DNA from: Solihabitans fulvus
Lineage (GTDB): Bacteria > Actinomycetota > Actinomycetes > Mycobacteriales > Pseudonocardiaceae
Direction: 5' to 3'
Assembly (NCBI RefSeq): GCF_008386585.1
Contig: NZ_VUOB01000075.1
Location: forward strand, 94,893-158,892
DNA: 64,000 bases
In this document: one piece after another, positions 17,430 through 26,616 of the stretch
How the letters are laid out: every line of letters begins with the position of its first letter
Position numbering within the stretch: position 1 is the first letter of the stretch
Notes under the pieces: model-generated
Told to the model about the DNA's origin: nothing
Databases searched by the model: none
Seen by the model: the letters and a program-made list of their open reading frames with translations, nothing else
Translations under genes and position numbers: made by a program

Positions 17430-19586
17430 ATGTTTGAACGAATTGGCAGGCTGGTTGTGCACCGCCCATGGTGGACGATCGGGGCCTGGCTGGTCATCGC
17501 CGTCGCGGTCATCGCGCTGGCGCCCAAGCTGGAGTCCAGCAGCGATCAGAAGGACTTCCTGCCCACGCACTACGAATCGATTCAAGCGTCCGAGACGGCG
17601 GCGAAGGCCTTCGGGGAGCAGAACGCGAAGCCCTCGGCGATGCTGGTGTTCACCAGGGTCGACGGCGCCACGCTCAGCGACAGCGACCAGGCCAAGGTCG
17701 GCGAGGTCGTCAAGAGCCTCAGCGACAGGCACATCGGCAAGATCGAGTCGATCGTCACCGACCCGAAAGCCGTGTCGCCGAACAAACTCGTGCAGATCGG
17801 TCAGGCCACGATCGACGGCAACGTCAACAAGGGCCCCGACAAGGACAGCGCCGACTCGGTCAAGGATCTGCGCGAGGCCGCCAAACCACTGGTCTCCGGC
17901 ACCGGCCTCCAGCTGCACATCGGCGGCGACGCGGCACAGAGCCTGGACAGCCAGGACTCGCAGAACTCCAGCGCCATGCTCATCGGCCTCGGCACCGTCG
18001 CGGTCATCCTGGTGCTGCTCCTGGTCATCTTCCGCAGCCCGATCATCGCGCTGCTGCCGATCTTCCTCATCGCACTGGCCACCGCGGTGGCCAACGGCCT
18101 GATCGCCGACGCGAGCAAGCTGTTCGGCCTCAAGTCCGACGCCTCGACCTCGGTCCTGCTGCCGATCGTCCTGTACGGCATCGGCACCGACTACCTGTTG
18201 TTCCTGCTGTTCCGCTATCGCGAACGGCTGCGGGCGGGGGAGGACCGCAAGCAGGCCATGGTGTCCGCGGTGAAGCGGGTCGGCGAGGCCATCACCTCGG
18301 CGGCCGGGGTCGTCATCGTCGCGTTCCTGTGCCTCACCATGGCTTCCATGGGCGGGTTCCGGCAGATGGGTCCCGCCCTTGCCATCGCCGTCGGAGTCAC
18401 CCTGATCGCCGGCCTCACCCTGCTGCCCGCGGTGGTGTCCCTGATCGGCCCCAAGGTGTTCTGGCCGTCCAAGACCTGGAAGCGCGAGCCCAAGGCCCGG
18501 ATCTCCGGTTCGGCTGGCGCGGTCGTCGCGAAGCGCCCCGTGCTGGTCGCCGTGATCTCCGGAGTGGTCATGATCGCGCTGGCCGTCGGCGCGTTCTCGT
18601 TCAAGGCCAACTTCGACTTCGGGTCGCTGCCAGCGCAGTTCGAGTCGAGCAAGGCGACCGAGGACCTCAAGAGCGGGTTCCCGGCCGGCATTCAGCAGCC
18701 GTCGCACGTGTACCTGCGCAGCGACACCGGAAAGCCTCTTGACGATGCCGCGCTGAAGACCTTCGGCGGCACGCTCGGCGAGGTCGACGGCGTCGGCCAG
18801 GCGCAGCCGCCGAAGTTCAACGGGGACCATACGGTCGCGGACTTCTCCGTCCCGCTCAAGTCCGAACCGACCAGCAGCGCGGCGATGGCGGTCGCCGGCG
18901 GTCCGCTGCGGGATGCCGCGCACGCGGCGGCCCCGACGGGCACCACTGCCCAGGTCGGCGGCATATCCTCGATCCTCGCCGATATCGAGACCGCCACGGA
19001 ACGCGACTACCGGGTCGTGTTCCCCATCGCCGCCGTCCTGATCATGCTGATCCTCGGACTGCTGCTGCGCAGCCTGGTCGCGCCGTGGTACCTGATGGTC
19101 ACGGTCGGGCTCGGCTTCGTGTCGACGCTCGGTGCGACCGTCTGGATCTTCCAGAAACTCCAGCACCAGTCCGGCCTGATGTTCAGCATGCCGATCATCC
19201 TGTACATGTTCGTGGTCGCCATCGGCACCGACTACAACATCCTCATGGTCGCCAGACTCCGTGAGGAGGCGCAGGAAGGACACTCGCCGCGCGAGGCGGC
19301 GCGGCGGGCCGTCCGGTTCACCGGTCCCGCCATCGCCGCGGCCGGGGTCATCCTCGCCGGTACGTTCGCGGCCCTGATGCTCAGCGACCAGTCACTGATG
19401 AAGCAGCTCGGTTTCTCGGTGTCGTTCGGAATCCTGGTGTCGGCGTTCGTGATGGCCATGTTCCTCACGCCGTCGTTGACCGCTCTGTTCGGCAGGGCCG
19501 CGTGGTGGCCGGGTCACGGCGACCGCAAGCGGGCCATGGCAAGGGGCGACGAGCGGGATCGACACCTGGTAGGCAGTTCGCGGTAG
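17430..19586 (+). CDS. MMPL-family transporter
   Basis: This 718-residue RND-type protein has the MMPL layout: a short N-terminal membrane helix (WTIGAWLVIAVAVIALAP), a periplasmic domain, a cluster of five to six helices including GIGTDYLLFLLFRYRER, then a second half with IGTDYNILMVARLREE. The twin GTDY motifs are the MMPL proton-relay signature. These proteins export lipids or siderophores, or give drug resistance. The ATG at 17430 follows GAGGGAC; the upstream frame has no hydrophobic character. It follows the DrrAB-like exporter but probably has its own promoter in the 144 bp gap. Confidence 0.92.
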   Translation: MFERIGRLVVHRPWWTIGAWLVIAVAVIALAPKLESSSDQKDFLPTHYESIQASETAAKAFGEQNAKPSAMLVFTRVDGATLSDSDQAKVGEVVKSLSDRHIGKIESIVTDPKAVSPNKLVQIGQATIDGNVNKGPDKDSADSVKDLREAAKPLVSGTGLQLHIGGDAAQSLDSQDSQNSSAMLIGLGTVAVILVLLLVIFRSPIIALLPIFLIALATAVANGLIADASKLFGLKSDASTSVLLPIVLYGIGTDYLLFLLFRYRERLRAGEDRKQAMVSAVKRVGEAITSAAGVVIVAFLCLTMASMGGFRQMGPALAIAVGVTLIAGLTLLPAVVSLIGPKVFWPSKTWKREPKARISGSAGAVVAKRPVLVAVISGVVMIALAVGAFSFKANFDFGSLPAQFESSKATEDLKSGFPAGIQQPSHVYLRSDTGKPLDDAALKTFGGTLGEVDGVGQAQPPKFNGDHTVADFSVPLKSEPTSSAAMAVAGGPLRDAAHAAAPTGTTAQVGGISSILADIETATERDYRVVFPIAAVLIMLILGLLLRSLVAPWYLMVTVGLGFVSTLGATVWIFQKLQHQSGLMFSMPIILYMFVVAIGTDYNILMVARLREEAQEGHSPREAARRAVRFTGPAIAAAGVILAGTFAALMLSDQSLMKQLGFSVSFGILVSAFVMAMFLTPSLTALFGRAAWWPGHGDRKRAMARGDERDRHLVGSSR

Positions 19587-19612
19587 CCCCGGGTGCACGA
19601 GTTAGGCCTGCG

Positions 19613-19652
19613 CCAAGGACTCCGGCACGCGATGCTGTGCCGGAGTCCTTGG
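19613..19652. terminator. Perfect 16-bp hairpin terminator after the MMPL gene
   Basis: Arms 19613-19628 and 19637-19652 pair over 16 bp around an 8-nt loop, 27 bp after the MMPL stop codon. This is one of the clearest terminators in the window. Confidence 0.85.
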
Positions 19653-19716
19653 TGTCAGGCCTGGTTGAGCAACTGCCGCACCGTGATCGGACTGTTGGGT
19701 CCCGAGGCGAGGTCAG

Positions 19717-20310
19717 ATGTCTCTACCACGCCCGAAATCAAGGATCACGCTCAGAACGGGGCTTGACGCGTGGAGTGAATCCGACTGGCGCTCTGCGCCC
19801 ATGTCAACCCAGGATGCCCTCATGCACACCTTGCAGCATTGCTACTTCGCCCTCAAGTGCACCACCGTGTCGGCAGCAGAGATCACCGACCGACTCGGCT
19901 TGCAGCCCGACGAGGTCATGGTGCTGGGCAGCAAGCTGCCTGAACAGCAGGTGCCCCGCTGTCACGCGTGGAAGATCGTTCGGCAGAGCACCGAGAGCGT
20001 CGGCGACCAGATCCAGCACCTCGTCGACCGGTTGAGCCCAGTCCATACCCGACTGTTCGACCTCGTCGCCGAATCCGAGGTCGACCCGGTCATGCAGGTC
20101 GTGCGCTACTTTCATCATCAGCAAGGAGTCCAGGCTCTACTCGACGGCTTTCCGCCGATGCCGCATGCCCATCGCCCGTTGGGCTGGAGCCTGCCGCTAC
20201 CTGTACTTGACTTCCTGTCCTCCGCTCGATGCGAACTGGACGTCGACGAGTACGACCTCAGCGACGAAGGCGTCGGCAACTCCGCCCACGGATCCCCAGC
20301 CACAGGCTAA
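19717..20310 (+). CDS. DUF4279-family protein
   Basis: The conserved part (CYFALKCTTVSAAEITDRLG, PDEVMVLGSKLP, CHAWKIVRQST) matches the DUF4279 family of small cytoplasmic proteins with no known function. The start is ambiguous. The ATG at 19717 follows GAGGCGAGG and gives 197 residues; the ATG at 19801 gives 169 residues and starts close to the conserved domain but has no good ribosome-binding site. The C-terminal part (LDVDEYDLSDEG) is acidic. It is not clearly linked to its neighbours. Confidence 0.7.
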   Translation: MSLPRPKSRITLRTGLDAWSESDWRSAPMSTQDALMHTLQHCYFALKCTTVSAAEITDRLGLQPDEVMVLGSKLPEQQVPRCHAWKIVRQSTESVGDQIQHLVDRLSPVHTRLFDLVAESEVDPVMQVVRYFHHQQGVQALLDGFPPMPHAHRPLGWSLPLPVLDFLSSARCELDVDEYDLSDEGVGNSAHGSPATG

Positions 20311-20504
20311 AGAACAAGCTGAGCGAACTCTCTCACCACCATCGAGGGCATGTCGTGACGGCAACGCCATCCAAGGCGGCCGAGATGAACCTGGCCCGCC
20401 GCCGGGACAGCGACACCAAGCGCGCCATCTGCACCCGAGATCCACGCCCGTGTCGACGAGCGTCCAGGGATTTTGATGCCACCATCGCATGTCAGGATGC
20501 TCAG

Positions 20505-21458
20505 GTGTCACCTCGCGCGCGTGCCGTCGATCCTGACCGCCTTGCCCAGTGGTGCCTGGAGCATCTGGGCAGCCCGCCAGCGGAGGAGCTGTTCAGATCC
20601 GGGTACCTGTCCGCTGTCATCGGGCTCCGGTTGGCGGACCACCGTGCGGTCGTGGTCAAGGTTCGTCCGGACTCGCCGCGGATCGCGGCCTGCGTCGACG
20701 TGCAGCGCCGCATGTTCCAGGCCGGCTATCCGTGCCCCCAGCCGCTCACCGGCGCCGCTCCTTTCGGCGGCGACGTCGCCACCGCGGAGGCGTACGTCCC
20801 CGGAGGTGCCGCGCTCCCGAGCGCGGAGCACGCGCCCCTGGCCTTCGCGGAGGCGTTCGCGCGGCTGATCCGGCTGGCTCCCCGGCCGGCCGAGGTGTCC
20901 ACGCTCGCCCCGGTACCGTCGTGGGCGGCCTGGAACCACGCAGGGGACGGACTGTGGCCGTGTTCGGAGGAAGACCCCGATGTCAACCTTGACGAGGTGG
21001 CCGGCGCGGAGTGGATCGACGATGCCGGGCGCCGCGCCCGTGACCTGTTGCGAGCCGGGAAGTCCGACGCCGTGCTCGGCCACTGCGACTGGCTTGCCGG
21101 CAACCTGCGCTGGAGCGCGGACGCGCTGCTGGTGGTGCACGACTGGGACAGCGTGACCGTTGAGAGCGAAGAGGTCCTGGTTGGCTTTGCTGCCGCGCTG
21201 TATTCGACCGTCAGCGCGGACGAGCTGGCCAGCGTCGAGGACACCGAGCGGTTCCTCGTCGCGTACTGCCAGGCGCGTGGCCGGGAGTTCAGCGCCGGCG
21301 AACTCCAACGGGCGTGGGCGGCGGGCGTCTGGACCAGGGCCTACGACGCCAAGTTCCAGCACGCGGTCGGGCAGCCCATCACCTCGCTGTCGGAGCATGA
21401 GGCCCGCGAGCGCTTCCGCCGTGCCGGCGCCGCATCACCACACGACCAGGTGACCTGA
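20505..21458 (+). CDS. Aminoglycoside phosphotransferase (APH)-fold kinase
   Basis: This 317-residue protein has the APH kinase motifs: a nucleotide-binding N-lobe with VVVKVRPDSP (conserved Lys), the catalytic loop LGHCDWLAGNLRW (HxD...N) and the metal-binding VVHDWDSV. The family includes antibiotic kinases and metabolite kinases, so resistance cannot be claimed. The GTG at 20505 is chosen because the domain begins soon after it; the frame is open far upstream but the residues there are low-complexity Arg-rich. It converges with the WYL regulator, ending 7 bp from it. Confidence 0.78.
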   Translation: MSPRARAVDPDRLAQWCLEHLGSPPAEELFRSGYLSAVIGLRLADHRAVVVKVRPDSPRIAACVDVQRRMFQAGYPCPQPLTGAAPFGGDVATAEAYVPGGAALPSAEHAPLAFAEAFARLIRLAPRPAEVSTLAPVPSWAAWNHAGDGLWPCSEEDPDVNLDEVAGAEWIDDAGRRARDLLRAGKSDAVLGHCDWLAGNLRWSADALLVVHDWDSVTVESEEVLVGFAAALYSTVSADELASVEDTERFLVAYCQARGREFSAGELQRAWAAGVWTRAYDAKFQHAVGQPITSLSEHEARERFRRAGAASPHDQVT

Positions 21459-21465
21459 CCTACGC

Positions 21466-22461
21466 CTACGGCCTACCTTTGCTCGCGGCGCGGCCGGCGC
21501 GACGGGACAGTTCCGCGAACGCCACTCGCAGCTCCGGCGGCCCGATCACCTCGATCTCGGTGTCGAAGCGGGCCAACGCCGCCGCGAGGGCGGCCCAGGA
21601 CCAGGACCCCGTCGTCAGCCTGGTCCGGCCGGCGCCGAGTTCCTCGACGACGCCGTCGCCGGCGAACGGGGCCACCTCCGCTGCGGGCAGGTCGAGGATC
21701 ACCTCACCGCGGCAGGGCCAGGCGTCCGCGCTCTCGGCACCCTTGAACCGGGCCGACAAGAACGCGGCTACGTCGCCGCCCGGCACGTCCCGGGCCGCGA
21801 ACCGCGGTCCGGTCGGGACCCGCGGTGTCATCCGGTCGGCGCGGAAGGCCCGCCAGTCGCCGCGGTCGGGGTCCCAGCCGACGACGTACCAGCGCCCGGC
21901 CCGCACCACGAGATGGTGGGGCTGCACCCGGCGGGGCGGGGGCAGCTCGGCGTCCTCGGGTTGTCCCGGCGGACGGTAGTCGAACCGCAGCTCCTCGCCC
22001 GCTCGGACCGCGGCGCTCAGCGTGAGCAGGATGGCGGCGTCGACCTGGGGCTCGGTGCCGTGCCGGGCCGCGCTGATCTCGAGGGCGTCGACGCGCTGCC
22101 GCAACCGCGACGGCAGCACCTGCCGCACCGTGGTCAGGGCTCGCAAGGCTGCCTCCTCGATGCCCGCGCCCGTCCCGACGGCGATCCGCAGCGCCACGGC
22201 CAGCGCGACCGCCTGTTCCTCGTCGAACAGCAGTGGCGGTAGCTGGCTGCCGGCTTCGAGCCGGTAGCCGCCGTCGGGGCCCTTGACCGCCTGGACGGGA
22301 TAGCCCAGCTCGCGCAGCCGGTCGACGTCGCGGCGCACGGTCCGCTCGCTGACGCCCAGCCGCTCGGCGAGCAGGCCGCCTGGCCAGTCCCGGCGGGCTT
22401 GCAGCATGGACAACAGCGACAGCAGCCGGCTGGAGGTCGTCGTCGAGGAGGCAATCGGCAT
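21466..22461 (-). CDS. HTH-WYL domain (YafY-type) transcriptional regulator
   Basis: This 331-residue regulator has a DeoR-like helix-turn-helix (LAERLGVSERTVRRDVDRLR, residues about 25-55) and a C-terminal WYL ligand-binding domain (LRFDYRPP, HHLVVRAGRWYVVGWD, WRAFRADRM). The ATG at 22461 follows GGGTGAGAACC. It is divergent from the PhnB-like gene at 22576; such WYL/PhnB pairs are common, and the regulator probably controls its neighbour. Confidence 0.9.
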   Translation of the reverse strand: MPIASSTTTSSRLLSLLSMLQARRDWPGGLLAERLGVSERTVRRDVDRLRELGYPVQAVKGPDGGYRLEAGSQLPPLLFDEEQAVALAVALRIAVGTGAGIEEAALRALTTVRQVLPSRLRQRVDALEISAARHGTEPQVDAAILLTLSAAVRAGEELRFDYRPPGQPEDAELPPPRRVQPHHLVVRAGRWYVVGWDPDRGDWRAFRADRMTPRVPTGPRFAARDVPGGDVAAFLSARFKGAESADAWPCRGEVILDLPAAEVAPFAGDGVVEELGAGRTRLTTGSWSWAALAAALARFDTEIEVIGPPELRVAFAELSRRAGRAASKGRP

Positions 22462-22575
22462 GGTTCTCACCCTGCCACCAATAGCGGACGTTCTCTGACC
22501 GGTACTGCTGACATCGTCGTTCTTGTCGCCGGAAGCCTCCGGCACCAGGAACCACTCGCGAAGGACCGAAACACC

Positions 22576-23040
22576 ATGTCGCTCAACGCTGTCGCCCACC
22601 TGAACTTCCACGGCCAGGCCCGCGAAGCCCTGGAGTTCTACCAGTCGGTGTTCGGCGGGCAGCTCACCGTCGCCACCTACGCCGACTTCGGGATGCCCGC
22701 CGAGCTGCCCGGCGCCGCCCACGTCGTGTTCGGCCAGGTCGTCGCCGACAGCGGCTTCCGGGTCATGGCCTACGACGTGCCCGGCGAGCACACGCCGACC
22801 GCCCCTGGCGCGCCCACCACGCGTCGGGACAACGGCACCACGATCACCAAGGAGCCGTTCTTCCTGTCCGTTCGCGGTGCGAGCATCGACGAGGTCACCC
22901 CGGTGTGGGAGGGCCTCGCCAAGGGCGCGACCGTGATCGAGGCGTTCGGCCCCGCCCAGTGGGCGCCCGCCTTCGGGATGCTCGCCGACCGCTTCGGCGT
23001 TACCTGGATCGTCGACGTGGAGTCCAGGCACACCAACTAG
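22576..23040 (+). CDS. VOC-family PhnB-like protein
   Basis: This 154-residue vicinal-oxygen-chelate fold protein has the PhnB/glyoxalase-like pattern: LNFHGQAREALEFYQSVFGG, GAAHVVFGQV, GFRVMAYDVPGEH, and a C-terminal FGMLADRFGVTWIVDV. PhnB-like proteins have no settled reaction. The ATG is at 22576, 114 bp from the start of the divergent WYL regulator. Confidence 0.88.
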   Translation: MSLNAVAHLNFHGQAREALEFYQSVFGGQLTVATYADFGMPAELPGAAHVVFGQVVADSGFRVMAYDVPGEHTPTAPGAPTTRRDNGTTITKEPFFLSVRGASIDEVTPVWEGLAKGATVIEAFGPAQWAPAFGMLADRFGVTWIVDVESRHTN

Positions 23041-23096
23041 TTCTGCGGGTCACACCCGGTCATCAGCCGCTGAAGACCCGGGCGGGCAACGGTTTC

Positions 23097-23855
23097 TCAG
23101 CCCGCGCGGGTCGCGGTGATGCCGCCGTCGACCGCGATCGTCGTGCCGTGCACGTACGCTGCCTGGTCCGATGCCAGCCACGCGACCGTAGCCGCGATGT
23201 CGTCCGGCGTGCCTGCGCGCCCGGCGGGCAGGTTTTCGGTCATGCGGCGGATGACGTCGTCGGAGCCGTCGTTGATCGGGGTGCGCGTGGCGCCCGGCGC
23301 GACGGTGTTGACGCGCACGCCGCGCGGCCCGAACTCCGCAGCCCAACTGCGGGCGAGCTGCGCTTCGGCGGCCTTCGACGCGGAGTAGAGGCCGACGAAC
23401 GCGTGGCCGACCTCCGCCATCCACGAGCCGACCACGACGATCGCGCCATGCCCCTGCTCGGTCATCGCGGGCGCCAGCGCGGCGGTGAGGACGTGCGGCG
23501 CGCGGATGTTGACCGCGAGCGTCTGCTCAAGGTCCACATCGGACAGTCCGAGCGTGTCCACGGCGGGACAGACCGCGGCATTGTGTACCAACAGGTCGAT
23601 GGTGGCGCCAGCGGCATCGGTTGTGTCCCTGGCGAAGGCGCGCAAGGCGTCCGGGACGGCGGCGAGGTCGGAGGCGATGAACATGGCGTCGCCGCCGTTG
23701 TCGTGGATCTCCTGCACCACGGCGTCGCCGCGCGCGGTGTCGCGGCCAGTGACGACGACCCGCGCGCCTTCGGCGGCGAGGCGGTGCGCGGTGGCGGCGC
23801 CGATGCCGCTGGTGGATCCGGTGACGAGGGCCGTGCGGCCGGTGAGTGTCTGCAT
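23097..23855 (-). CDS. Short-chain dehydrogenase/reductase
   Basis: This 252-residue classical SDR has the cofactor motif TGSTSGIGAAT near residue 13, NAAV, the catalytic Ser region (VVVGSWMAEVG), and YSASK (Tyr/Lys pair). The TGRD segment after the second strand hints at NADP preference. The start is an ATG at 23855; a TTG four codons upstream is possible. It is divergent from the truncated MmyB-type gene, and the two start regions lie only 44 bp apart. Confidence 0.9.
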   Translation of the reverse strand: MQTLTGRTALVTGSTSGIGAATAHRLAAEGARVVVTGRDTARGDAVVQEIHDNGGDAMFIASDLAAVPDALRAFARDTTDAAGATIDLLVHNAAVCPAVDTLGLSDVDLEQTLAVNIRAPHVLTAALAPAMTEQGHGAIVVVGSWMAEVGHAFVGLYSASKAAEAQLARSWAAEFGPRGVRVNTVAPGATRTPINDGSDDVIRRMTENLPAGRAGTPDDIAATVAWLASDQAAYVHGTTIAVDGGITATRAG

Positions 23856-23899
23856 ATCCCCAGGCAACGCCGGTCCGTAGCGGGGGCCGAACAGTCATT

Positions 23900-24598
23900 G
23901 TGTTAGGAGCTCTTAGCCCGGACCACTACAGCCGCATCGAGCAGGGCCGGCAGCCGACGATCAGCGAGGACGTCGTGGAAGGGCTGTCGCGAGCGCTGGG
24001 CCTGGACGACATCGAACGCGAGCACCTGCGTTACCTCGCCGCGCCTGTCCGTCGCGGGCCGCGCGACGACAGCGCGCCGCAGCGGGCGGACCCCGGTCTG
24101 CTGCGGGTGATGGACAGCCTCGACGTGCCGGTGCTGCTGCTCGGCCGCCGTGGCGTGATCCTGGCGCGCAACGCGCTCCTCACCGCCGTGCTTGGTGCAC
24201 CGATGGAGCCCGAATCGTCTTTTCTGCGCTGGCTTTTCCTCGACCCCCTCGCGCGGGAGCGGATCGTGAACTGGGCCGATTTCGCCGCCGCGGCCGTCGG
24301 TGCGATGCGCTACGAGGTCGGCCGGCACCCCGGTGACCGACGCTTGGTCGCGCTGGTCACCGAGCTGCGCGCCGCCGATCCGGATGTGGCGCGCTGGTGG
24401 GATGACCTTGGCGTCACCGACCGCACGTCGGTGGGCAAGCGGATCGCGCACCCGGTGGCCGGGCCGCTGGAGTTCGGGATCGAGTCGGTCGAGAAGCCGC
24501 ACGACCCCGAACAGCGGCTGGTCGTCTACACCGTCGAACCAGACTCGCCCACCGCACGGAACCTCCCGCTGCTCGCGGCGTGGGAGACCGTCAGCTGA
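23900..24598 (+). pseudogene. MmyB-type XRE regulator, 5'-truncated
   Basis: The C-terminal domain is a full MmyB-like ligand-binding domain (VPVLLLGRRGVILARNALL, ESSFLRWLFLDP, RRLVALVTELRAADP, LEFGIESVEKP). The HTH is cut: family proteins have about 40 residues (helices 1-2 and the arginine-rich linker) before the motif, but here the recognisable sequence begins at LGALSPDHYSRIEQGRQ. The GTG at 23900 is the first plausible start, and its second codon is a rare TTA (23903-23905). The missing part would fall inside the promoter of the divergent SDR gene. It is probably a 5'-deleted, non-DNA-binding remnant; a real protein from an upstream start at 23846 cannot be excluded. Confidence 0.68.
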
Positions 24599-24671
24599 CC
24601 GCCACGCTCACCAAAAGTCACTGTCCTTTTTGGACAGATCTTGCGGGTGACGGCGTCCGGTCAGGTCGCTT

Positions 24672-25328
24672 TCAGGTGATTCCCTTGAGGAAGATGTCAA
24701 TTCCGGCCATGAACTGCTTGCGATCGTCGTGATCGCGCAGGTGCGACGCCGCGTCGCGGACGACCTGGTCGTCGTCTCGTTCGGTCCATGCGGATGCCAG
24801 CGCGTCGAGGTAGTTCTGTCGCTTGGCCTCGTCGGACGAGCGACGTGCCCCGGCGGCGAACTGGGCGGCCGATCCGAAGATGTAACTCGCCAGGGCGGCT
24901 CCGGCGTCTGATCGAGCTGAGCCGTCGATGCCGAGGCCTTGTAGTTGCACGGCAATGCTTTTCCAGATCCGCAGGACCGCCGGCTGGAGGGGTTCGCGGG
25001 CGAGTTGGGTGCCGACCCACGGGTGGGCGTCGAGGGCGTCGAATATCGCGAGCGAGAGGTCCCGGATTGCCGTGGTCGGGTCGGTGCCGTCGGCGGTGCG
25101 CTCGGTTGCCGCGCGGATGACATCGTCGGCGGCCGCGGCGAGCAGGTCGTCCACACCCGCGACGTGGTGGTAGATCGCACCTCGACCTGTCGAGAGGCGG
25201 CTGGTCAGGGCCCGGACGGTCAGACCCGACTCACCGTCCGCGTCCAGGAGCTCGATCGCAGCCTCGACTATCCGCTGCCGCGACAGCGCGTCGCGCCGTC
25301 TCGGGGCGCGCGCAGAAGTGACGGTCAT
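24672..25328 (-). CDS. TetR/AcrR-family repressor
   Basis: This 218-residue TetR regulator has an N-terminal HTH (RQRIVEAAIELLDADGESGLTV, then STGRGAIYHHVAGVDDLL) and a helical C-terminal effector domain. It is divergent from the TetX-like gene, with 84 bp between starts, and two near-identical palindromes in that gap are its likely operators. The effector is unknown. Confidence 0.93.
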   Translation of the reverse strand: MTVTSARAPRRRDALSRQRIVEAAIELLDADGESGLTVRALTSRLSTGRGAIYHHVAGVDDLLAAAADDVIRAATERTADGTDPTTAIRDLSLAIFDALDAHPWVGTQLAREPLQPAVLRIWKSIAVQLQGLGIDGSARSDAGAALASYIFGSAAQFAAGARRSSDEAKRQNYLDALASAWTERDDDQVVRDAASHLRDHDDRKQFMAGIDIFLKGIT

Positions 25329-25346
25329 GGCTCATCTTGACACGAA

Positions 25347-25392
25347 TGGACCGCTGGTCCACAATCCAACTCGCGTTGGACCGATGGTCCAA
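25347..25392. promoter_or_regulatory. Twin palindromic operators for the TetR regulator
   Basis: TGGACCGCTGGTCCA (25347-25361) and TTGGACCGATGGTCCAA (25376-25392) are both TGGACC-N3-GGTCCA palindromes. Their centres are 30 bp apart, about three helical turns. They lie between the TetR gene and the TetX-like gene, where repressor dimers could block both promoters. Confidence 0.85.
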
Positions 25393-25412
25393 TCTGACGT
25401 GGAGGGGCTTTC

Positions 25413-26573
25413 ATGACCACACCCGTTACCGTCATCGGCGCCGGACTGGGCGGCCTGACGCTGGCCCGCGTGCTGCACCTGCGCGGCGTTCCCGTCACCG
25501 TCTACGACGCCGACGCCTCGGCGCACGCCCGCACCCAGGGTGGCCAACTCGACCTGCACGAGCACAACGGGCAGCTCGCCCTCCACCTCGCCGACCTGGA
25601 CGAGGAGTACCGGTCGATCCTGCACCGGGGCGGTGCCGCACAACGGGTGTGTGACCGGCACGCGGTCGTTCTCGGTGACGTCCCCGACGACGGCTCGATG
25701 ACCAAGCCCGAAGCGCTGCGCGGCGACATCCGCCGCGTCCTGCTCGACTCGCTGCCCAGGGGAACAGTGCGGTGGGGCAAGAAGCTCGTCACCGCGACCG
25801 CGGTCGGCAACGGACAGCACGAGCTCGTGTTCGCCGACGGTTCGACCGTCACGACCGAGCTGCTGGTCGGCGCGGACGGCACCTGGTCCAAGGTCCGATC
25901 ACTGGTCTCCGAGCACACTCCGACGTATACGGGGATGAGCTACATCGACACCTATCTGCACGACGTCGACCACCGTCATCGAGCCAGCGCCGCGATCGTC
26001 GGCAACGGCGCGCTCTACGCCCTCGAACCCGGCGGGGGTTTCCTCGCGCACCGCGAGGCTGACGCCGTCATCCACACCTACGTCTGCATGTCCCGGCCCG
26101 TCGAGTGGTTCGATGCCGTCGACTTCGCCGACGCCGACGCCACCCGCGCCGTCATCGCCGCGGAGTTCGACGGCTGGGCGCCGGAGCTCACCGCCCTCAT
26201 CGCCCACAGTGACACCGCGCCAGTGCTGCGCAGCATCTACCAGCTCCCAGACCAGCACCGGTGGGCCCGAGTTCCCGGCGTGACCCTCCTCGGGGACGCT
26301 GCCCACGTCACTGTCCCCGGCGGCGAAGGCGCCAACCTGGCCATGCTCGACGGTGCCGAACTCGCCCACGCCATCGCCGCACACCGACACGACACCGACG
26401 CGGCCCTCGCCGCGTATGAGGCGGTCATGTTCCCGCGCAGCCACGCCGAAGCAACAGCAGCACACGAGACTGTCGAACTCGTCTTCGGCCACGACGCGCC
26501 GCACGCCCTTGCCAGACTCTTCAACGGTGACAGGGAAAAGCCGCACCACACCGCGAAGGGGCAGTGCGCCTGA
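25413..26573 (+). CDS. FAD-dependent monooxygenase (TetX-like)
   Basis: This 386-residue flavoprotein has a dinucleotide-binding motif VIGAGLGGLTLARVL at the N-terminus, the DG motif region LLVGADGTWSKVR, and the FAD motif GDAAHVTVPGGEGANLAMLDG (split: GDAAHVTVP and GANLAMLDG). The family includes TetX and related class A hydroxylases; resistance is possible but not shown. It is controlled by the divergent TetR, by inference from the twin operators. Confidence 0.9.
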   Translation: MTTPVTVIGAGLGGLTLARVLHLRGVPVTVYDADASAHARTQGGQLDLHEHNGQLALHLADLDEEYRSILHRGGAAQRVCDRHAVVLGDVPDDGSMTKPEALRGDIRRVLLDSLPRGTVRWGKKLVTATAVGNGQHELVFADGSTVTTELLVGADGTWSKVRSLVSEHTPTYTGMSYIDTYLHDVDHRHRASAAIVGNGALYALEPGGGFLAHREADAVIHTYVCMSRPVEWFDAVDFADADATRAVIAAEFDGWAPELTALIAHSDTAPVLRSIYQLPDQHRWARVPGVTLLGDAAHVTVPGGEGANLAMLDGAELAHAIAAHRHDTDAALAAYEAVMFPRSHAEATAAHETVELVFGHDAPHALARLFNGDREKPHHTAKGQCA

Positions 26574-26616
26574 TCGGCGGAGTCCCTCGGTCAGGGGTGT
26601 GAGAGGCGGGTCGGCA

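Noticed and set aside
17352..19283. A 643-codon minus-strand frame antisense to the MMPL gene.
   Set aside because: The plus strand has clear membrane helices and GTDY motifs; the minus frame is charged and low complexity.
24621..24637. A 6-bp hairpin with T5 loop between convergent genes.
   Set aside because: Too short to call a terminator with confidence.
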